Origin: Bordetella parapertussis
GTDB lineage: Bacteria; Pseudomonadota; Gammaproteobacteria; Burkholderiales; Burkholderiaceae_C
Reading direction: 5' to 3'
NCBI GenBank assembly: GCA_945888535.1
Contig: CAMDAN010000010.1
Span: 1-39,805 of the forward strand
DNA length: 39,805 nucleotides
The notes beneath the pieces are model-generated. The model searched no databases and had not been told where the DNA came from. It saw nothing but the letters and a program-made list of their open reading frames with translations. Of the stretch, positions 35,499 through 39,805 are shown piece after piece (position 1 is the first letter of the stretch; each line of letters opens with the position of its first letter). The position numbers and the translations under genes were made by a program.

Positions 35499-37124
35499 AT
35501 GAAAAAACAAGCTTCATGGCGAGTCTTCACTCAGGTCCTAGTGATGGGGTGTGTCGGGCTGAGCCCATTGTTTGCGCATGCAAAAGATACACCGCACAAG
35601 CTTGTCTTTTGCTCGGAGGGAAATCCCGAATCACTCGTACCTTACAGCTCCAGCACAACGTCTGTCGGTGTTTACGTTGCGTTGAACGACACCCTCATCT
35701 CGCATGTTCGCGGCGAGACCGATATCACCCCCAGCTTGGCCGTGCACTGGCAAATTTCCAGAGATGGCAAGGAATACACCTTCTTTTTGCGCCGAGGGGT
35801 CAAATGGCATAGGAATGCATTTTTTGAGCCAACACGCGATTTCAATGCAGACGATGTCATTTTCACCATTGAGCGACAGCGCGATATAAATCATCCCTAC
35901 CATGCCGTATCCGATTTTAATTATTCCTATTTCAAAGCGGCAGGCTTTGGCGCACTGCTTAAGAGCATCAAGAAATTAGACAACTACACGATCAAATTCA
36001 CCCTCAATCAAGCCAACGCTGCTTTTTTGACCATGCTGACGCTTCCGTTTACAGGCATGCAGAGCCATGATTACGCGATGGCCATGCTTAAACGTGGAAC
36101 GCCTGAAATTTTCGATGCCAACCCGATTGGCGTTGGGCCATTCTCTTTTGAAAGTTTCGAAAAAAATCAACGCGTTGTTTTCAAATCCTTCCCCGATTAC
36201 TGGCGTGGAAAAGCCAAGATTGACGTGCTTGAATTTTCGATCACACCCAACGCCTCTGATCGATGGAAAAAACTCCAAGACAACATGTGCCAGGTGATGC
36301 TTTTCCCTAATCCCGCTGACTTAGCGCAAATGCGTAAACACCCTGATACGACTGTTTTGGAACAAGCCGGACTCAATGTCGGCTTCTTGGCTTACAACAC
36401 CTCCAAACCCCCCTTTAATGATGTGCGCGTTCGCAAGGCCCTTAATATGGCCATTAACAAGGCAGCGATTGTGGAACGCGTCTTCCAAGGCATAGGCGTT
36501 GCTGCGGTCAATCTCATCCCGCCTACGATGTGGTCTTACAACAAAGAAGTGAAAGACGATGTATTTGACCCTGTTGCAGCAAAGCAATTACTCAAAGAAG
36601 CGGGATTGCCTAACGGCTTTTCGACCGATCTCTGGGTCATGACAGTCGCAGGTCCAACCAACCCCAATCCAGAATTGACGGGGCAAATGATTCAGACTGA
36701 TTTAGCTGCGATTGGCGTCAAAGCGGAGATCAAAAACCCTGAATGGACTGAATATGCGAACCGCATGGCGCATGGCGAACACGCCATGGGCTTGTACGGA
36801 TGGACAACCGGACAAGGTGATCCTGATGCTTTCTTTTATGGGCTTTTGAGCTGCGAAGTTGCCCAGTCAAATGGACCGAATATGGCTAAGTTTTGCTACC
36901 AGCCCTACGATGATCTCGTTCGCAAAGCCCGAGCTGTGGCAGACCCAATGCTTCGAATACCCCTTTATGAGAAAGCCCAGCAGATTTTCAAAGAACAAGC
37001 ACCGTGGATGACCATCGCCCACGTCAAGCAAATAGTCGTCATCAGAAACGAGGTCGAAAATTTCCGATTAAGCCCATTTGGAGCTGTCCGATTTTATGGA
37101 GCCGAATTAAAAGACCGCCCTTAG
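35499..37124 (+). CDS. Periplasmic solute-binding protein, family 5 (DppA/OppA-type)
   Basis: Protein of 541 residues with a signal peptide (cleavage after FAHA) and a strong AGGAG ribosome site. Family-5 signatures are visible: LVFCSEGNPESLVPY, ITPSLAVHWQISRDGKEYTFFLRRGVKWH, FNADDVIFTIER, YTIKFTLNQANAAFL, NPIGVGPFSFESF and VRKALNMAINKAAIV. This family binds peptides, nickel, heme or other cargo for Dpp/Opp-type ABC importers. No dppBCDF genes follow. Next to a secreted protease, peptide capture is an attractive role, but the ligand is not proven. Confidence 0.92.
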   Translation: MKKQASWRVFTQVLVMGCVGLSPLFAHAKDTPHKLVFCSEGNPESLVPYSSSTTSVGVYVALNDTLISHVRGETDITPSLAVHWQISRDGKEYTFFLRRGVKWHRNAFFEPTRDFNADDVIFTIERQRDINHPYHAVSDFNYSYFKAAGFGALLKSIKKLDNYTIKFTLNQANAAFLTMLTLPFTGMQSHDYAMAMLKRGTPEIFDANPIGVGPFSFESFEKNQRVVFKSFPDYWRGKAKIDVLEFSITPNASDRWKKLQDNMCQVMLFPNPADLAQMRKHPDTTVLEQAGLNVGFLAYNTSKPPFNDVRVRKALNMAINKAAIVERVFQGIGVAAVNLIPPTMWSYNKEVKDDVFDPVAAKQLLKEAGLPNGFSTDLWVMTVAGPTNPNPELTGQMIQTDLAAIGVKAEIKNPEWTEYANRMAHGEHAMGLYGWTTGQGDPDAFFYGLLSCEVAQSNGPNMAKFCYQPYDDLVRKARAVADPMLRIPLYEKAQQIFKEQAPWMTIAHVKQIVVIRNEVENFRLSPFGAVRFYGAELKDRP

Positions 37125-37167
37125 TTGTGGGCCGCGCCATCTCAAACAGCGTTGTTTAGGTTTCGCT

Positions 37168-38181
37168 TCAGGCACCCGGAGGCATCACATCGTTCCCCAA
37201 CATCCTTTGCCACAGCCACTTCAAGCTTGCCCCCACATCCATGCTGCGGGCTAGTTGCTGGGCAGGCCCATGGGCTTGACCTTCTTCAAGCGACGGGCCG
37301 ATGTCAAAGGTAAATACATAAGCCGGCTCTTGTCCCATGCGCAGGTCGGTCACGACCAAGTGGCTGTTATCGGCCTCGATTTTGAAGAAGCCATCGGTAA
37401 ACCGCGCCAGACGTTGGAGCTGCGGGTGCTTGTCGTTTTGTGCCGCCAAAGTACCGCCTCGCGCATAGGCCACAAAGCGCACGGCTCTTTCGCCATCCAA
37501 GAACGAATAAAAGCCCTCGTGGAAACGTTCGCCGTCGAGCGCTACCACGCGCCACAACACGGTGTTAAGCGGCGCAGGGGTGACCAACAACTGCTGGCTG
37601 GGAAGCCCTTGCGCTTGCAAAGACGCGCGGGCGTGCTGCGTTACCCAAGCTTGCCCTAGGGCGCTCCATACCAAATAAGCGATGCTGAAGGCCAGCGCCC
37701 AGCCATTGATGGCTAAGGCCCTTCCTGTGGTTTTGACGCGCAGCGCCGCCACTACGCCTGCAAGCAAGGGCAGCGAATAAATCGGGTCGACGATGAACAT
37801 GCTGCCTAGGCCATAGGCTTCGTCGCTGAAAGGCTGAAACACCTGGGTGCCGTAAATGGTCATCAGGTCGAGCAAGGGGTGCGTAACCAGCGCCAGCATC
37901 AGAGCCCACCACCAGCGGCCATACAGCTGCGGCTGCCGATGGACACGACTCACCACCCAGGCCATGGGAAACGCAAAAAGCGTCAGCAACAGCAAAGCGT
38001 GCGATTCCGCGCGGTGTCGGATCATGTTCAGGATCGGATCACCGTGGTCTATCAGCACATCCAGATCAGGCAACAGACCCGCCACGCCGCCCCACAAGGC
38101 CGATTTCCAAAGCGCTGTTCGCCGCCCCATAACAGCGACGCCAACCGAGGCACCTAAAAGGATTTGTGTGACGGAATCCAT
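37168..38181 (-). CDS. Membrane-bound metal-dependent hydrolase, YdjM/LexA-binding-type
   Basis: Protein of 337 residues from ATG 38181 (MDSVTQILLGA); a longer frame adds 37 unrelated residues. The N-terminal half has several hydrophobic helices and the family's polar sites: GLLPDLDVLID, HRAESHALL and THPLLDLMTIYGT, where His and Asp residues would hold a metal. The C-terminal half is soluble. The family (DUF457/YdjM-like) is annotated as inner-membrane metal-dependent hydrolase; its substrate is unknown. It is convergent with the DppA-type gene, 43 bp apart. Confidence 0.85.
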   Translation of the reverse strand: MDSVTQILLGASVGVAVMGRRTALWKSALWGGVAGLLPDLDVLIDHGDPILNMIRHRAESHALLLLTLFAFPMAWVVSRVHRQPQLYGRWWWALMLALVTHPLLDLMTIYGTQVFQPFSDEAYGLGSMFIVDPIYSLPLLAGVVAALRVKTTGRALAINGWALAFSIAYLVWSALGQAWVTQHARASLQAQGLPSQQLLVTPAPLNTVLWRVVALDGERFHEGFYSFLDGERAVRFVAYARGGTLAAQNDKHPQLQRLARFTDGFFKIEADNSHLVVTDLRMGQEPAYVFTFDIGPSLEEGQAHGPAQQLARSMDVGASLKWLWQRMLGNDVMPPGA

Positions 38182-38360
38182 GGGTTGGCTCTGCGCTCCA
38201 ATGTTAAAAACAAATAGGTTAACGGCTTGAGCATGCCCTGTGTGCCAGTCATGCGCCAAAGCCCTACGTGCGCGAGGCGTTTCGAAAATCACTGAAGTGC
38301 GATATCTTCGCCTACGGCTTTGCGCGTCTAAGCCTACGCGGCTCGATAGGATGATAAATT

Positions 38361-39056
38361 ATGAAATACACATTGCTTGGCCTCTTGCTATTCACTAGCG
38401 TCACACGCGCTCAAGTGGATGACAAAGTGGCCTTACCCAACTTTGCGATTGACCGAATCGAAGTCACGATCGGGCAGTTTGAGCGCTACGTGCGTGCCAC
38501 GGGCACCATCACGCGGGCTGAAAAAGAGGGCGGTGGTTTTGAATACGTCGCGGGTTGGGAGCGTCGGCCCGGTTGGTCCTGGCGAAAGCCCGATGGCCAG
38601 ACAACCAGCGCCGACATCCCCGCAGTGCATTTGGATTTTGCAGAAGCGCAAGCGTATTGCCGTTGGGCGGGTGGCCGTTTGCCCACGGGGGCAGAGTGGC
38701 AAATGGCAGGCTTTACCGAACTGCGCGAGTCGCCTCCAGCGCCTTGGCAGAAGGGCCGAACTTATCCATGGGCTACGGGCGAAAGCCCGCAAGGAGCCAA
38801 CACAAGTGACGCTGATCCATGGCCCCGAGCCGCGACTGCGGGGGCCACCAAGCAAGGTGTAAATGGCTTGTATGACATGGGGGCCAATGTGTGGGAATGG
38901 GCCACCGACAGCCCCGACGGTAAGGGCCGCGAGCGGCGCACAGTTGGCGGCTCTTGGTGGTACGGCGCGTTCAACATGAAGGCTGATGTGCAGGCTTTTA
39001 AACCGGCAGATTTCTATGCGGTATATATCGGGTTTCGGTGTGTTTACGAGCGCTGA
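38361..39056 (+). CDS. Secreted SUMF1/FGE-sulfatase-fold protein
   Basis: Protein of 231 residues with an N-terminal signal (LLGLLLFTSVTRAQ). The SUMF1 fold is clear: FAIDRIEVTIGQFERYV, PAVHLDFAEAQAYCRWAGGRLPTGAEWQMA, YPWATGE, GLYDMGANVWEWATD, GGSWWYG and the final IGFRCVYER. The cysteine pair of formylglycine-generating enzymes, normally in a CxxxxC loop shortly before the GFRC end, is not there, so sulfatase activation is unlikely. Other members of the fold modify ergothioneine precursors or bind carbohydrates. Its role is open. No sulfatase is nearby. Confidence 0.88.
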   Translation: MKYTLLGLLLFTSVTRAQVDDKVALPNFAIDRIEVTIGQFERYVRATGTITRAEKEGGGFEYVAGWERRPGWSWRKPDGQTTSADIPAVHLDFAEAQAYCRWAGGRLPTGAEWQMAGFTELRESPPAPWQKGRTYPWATGESPQGANTSDADPWPRAATAGATKQGVNGLYDMGANVWEWATDSPDGKGRERRTVGGSWWYGAFNMKADVQAFKPADFYAVYIGFRCVYER

Positions 39057-39058
39057 GT

Positions 39059-39187
39059 TTGGGTGAGTTCAGCAAACGCATCGTTGGCGCTTGGGCTGGA
39101 CGATTGCACAGCCAAGCGGTTTGCAACACCCTGCGCGATGCGGAGGGTTTGAAGCTACTCGCGCCCAAGGTACTGGAGAAACAGTAA
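39059..39187 (+). pseudogene. Possible 3' scrap of an unknown gene
   Basis: After the SUMF1 stop an open stretch of 42 codons ends at TAA 39185-39187 and reads as a plausible protein C-terminus (FSKRIVGAWAGRLHSQAVCN, then LAPKVLEKQ). It has no ribosome site and only a TTG near its start. It may be a fragment left by a rearrangement before the toxin-antitoxin pair, or chance. I do not recognise the family. Confidence 0.25.
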
Positions 39188-39256
39188 ACCAGCTGATTTG
39201 ACGGAAATAATAAGTGCGCACATAATATGTGTAAAATTTACTTTCTGGAGCTCATA

Positions 39257-39481
39257 ATGAATATCACTCTTTCAGTTGACGAAAAAGTCGCTCAACGCGC
39301 CCGCGAGGCCGCTCAAAAAATGGGAAAAAGCCTGAATCAGGCGGTGCGTGATTATTTGGAGCAACTGGCGGGAAGTTCGCGCCGGGGCCAAGAATGGGCC
39401 CAATTTGAATCGCGTTGCCTCCAGTCTCCTGCGCAACTCGGCGGATGGAAATTCAATCGCGAAGAGGCCAACGTGCGTTGA
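39257..39481 (+). CDS. VapB-type ribbon-helix-helix antitoxin
   Basis: Protein of 74 residues from ATG 39257 with a CTGGAG ribosome site. The N-terminus MNITLSVDEKVAQRAREAA, then MGKSLNQAVRDYLEQL is a ribbon-helix-helix DNA-binding unit. The C-terminal tail (WKFNREEANVR) would wrap the toxin. The PIN-domain toxin follows after 4 bp. Such pairs repress their own promoter; an AT-rich stretch at 39205-39240 is the probable operator area. Confidence 0.82.
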   Translation: MNITLSVDEKVAQRAREAAQKMGKSLNQAVRDYLEQLAGSSRRGQEWAQFESRCLQSPAQLGGWKFNREEANVR

Positions 39482-39485
39482 CACG

Positions 39486-39805
39486 ATGACAGATCGTAGC
39501 TTTATCGATACCAACGTGCTCGTCTATGCAGAGGCCAGCGACGCGCCTGACAAGCAGCAAGCCGCGTTGGCCCTGCTCAAACAGCTTTATGAGACCGGTA
39601 CAGGCGTGCTGTCAACCCAAGTTTTGCAAGAGTATTGCAATGTTGCCATCAAAAAACTCAAACTTCCAGTAGCGCACATCCGAGCTCAACTTGATATGTA
39701 CGAGCAGTTTGAAGTCGTTCAGATCACCCCTGCCATCATTCGCGCAGGGCTTGACTTGAACCAAACCCGCAGCGTCGGGTTTTACGATGCGCTCATCATC
39801 GCGAG
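39486..39805 (+). CDS. VapC-type PIN-domain toxin, partial (runs off right edge)
   Basis: ATG 39486 opens a frame with no stop to the window end (106 codons visible). The start MTDRSFIDTNVLVYAEA contains the first PIN-domain Asp (DTNVLVY). STQVLQEYCNV carries the conserved Glu, and SVGFYDALIIA near the edge holds the next Asp. PIN toxins are Mg-dependent ribonucleases that cleave tRNA or rRNA. It is 4 bp behind the RHH antitoxin gene, confirming a VapBC-like pair. The last 20-30 residues are outside the window. Confidence 0.88.
   Translation, partial: MTDRSFIDTNVLVYAEASDAPDKQQAALALLKQLYETGTGVLSTQVLQEYCNVAIKKLKLPVAHIRAQLDMYEQFEVVQITPAIIRAGLDLNQTRSVGFYDALIIA

Overview
The window looks like chromosomal DNA of a betaproteobacterium, most likely a Burkholderiales/Comamonadaceae-type freshwater organism. 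The grounds are the homodimeric aceE-aceF-lpdA order with an extra lipoyl domain on Lpd, the protein style of the FolD, PrlC and Stealth homologues, and the moderate GC content. No rRNA, CRISPR array or complete tRNA is visible.

Left edge (1-4300) is accessory DNA and more AT-rich. It holds a truncated zinc-ribbon gene, an FG-GAP/VCBS-type lipoprotein, three small genes, and a tyrosine integrase broken by a -1 frameshift exactly at an A AAA AAG heptamer. The island ends in a 48-bp copy of the 3' end of a tRNA-His gene (attR-like). No second tRNA-His copy occurs in the window, so the island continues to the left. From 4300 to 8400 come mostly ordinary single genes: a tandem ChrR-type cupin, a Stealth-family phosphotransferase, a LON substrate-binding-domain protein, a CBS-pair protein, a PsiE-like membrane protein and a small secreted protein.

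8389-15676 is a methylamine/methylated-glycine catabolic locus. It has a non-pyrrolysine MttB-superfamily methyltransferase, two divergent FAD/GcvT-domain demethylating dehydrogenases and an XRE-cupin regulator. No corrinoid protein is present. 15670-21847 (minus strand) is a run of tightly spaced genes: PAS histidine kinase, FixJ-type regulator, folD and an M3 oligopeptidase (prlC). FolD could process the methylene-THF made by the dehydrogenases. The pyruvate dehydrogenase operon aceE-aceF-lpdA (22000-28081) diverges from the two-component genes and ends in a strong terminator.

28160-32400 is a patchwork inserted behind lpdA: a class II Fic protein, a broken phage-type gene, an AAA_14/DUF4143 ATPase, an MGMT-like protein and a decayed histone-deacetylase-family gene. 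Two further copies of the lpdA 3' end punctuate this stretch, one of them with an internal deletion. Imported modules therefore seem to have accumulated at the end of lpdA.

32578-37124 is a four-gene, overlapping, all-secreted cluster: a MalE-type binding protein, a subtilisin-like protease, a small Cys-containing protein and a DppA-type binding protein. No permease or ATPase genes accompany it. This is the best candidate for an undescribed system in the window. The right end carries a YdjM-like membrane hydrolase, a secreted SUMF1-fold protein lacking the usual catalytic cysteine region, a gene scrap and a VapBC-type toxin-antitoxin pair cut by the window edge.
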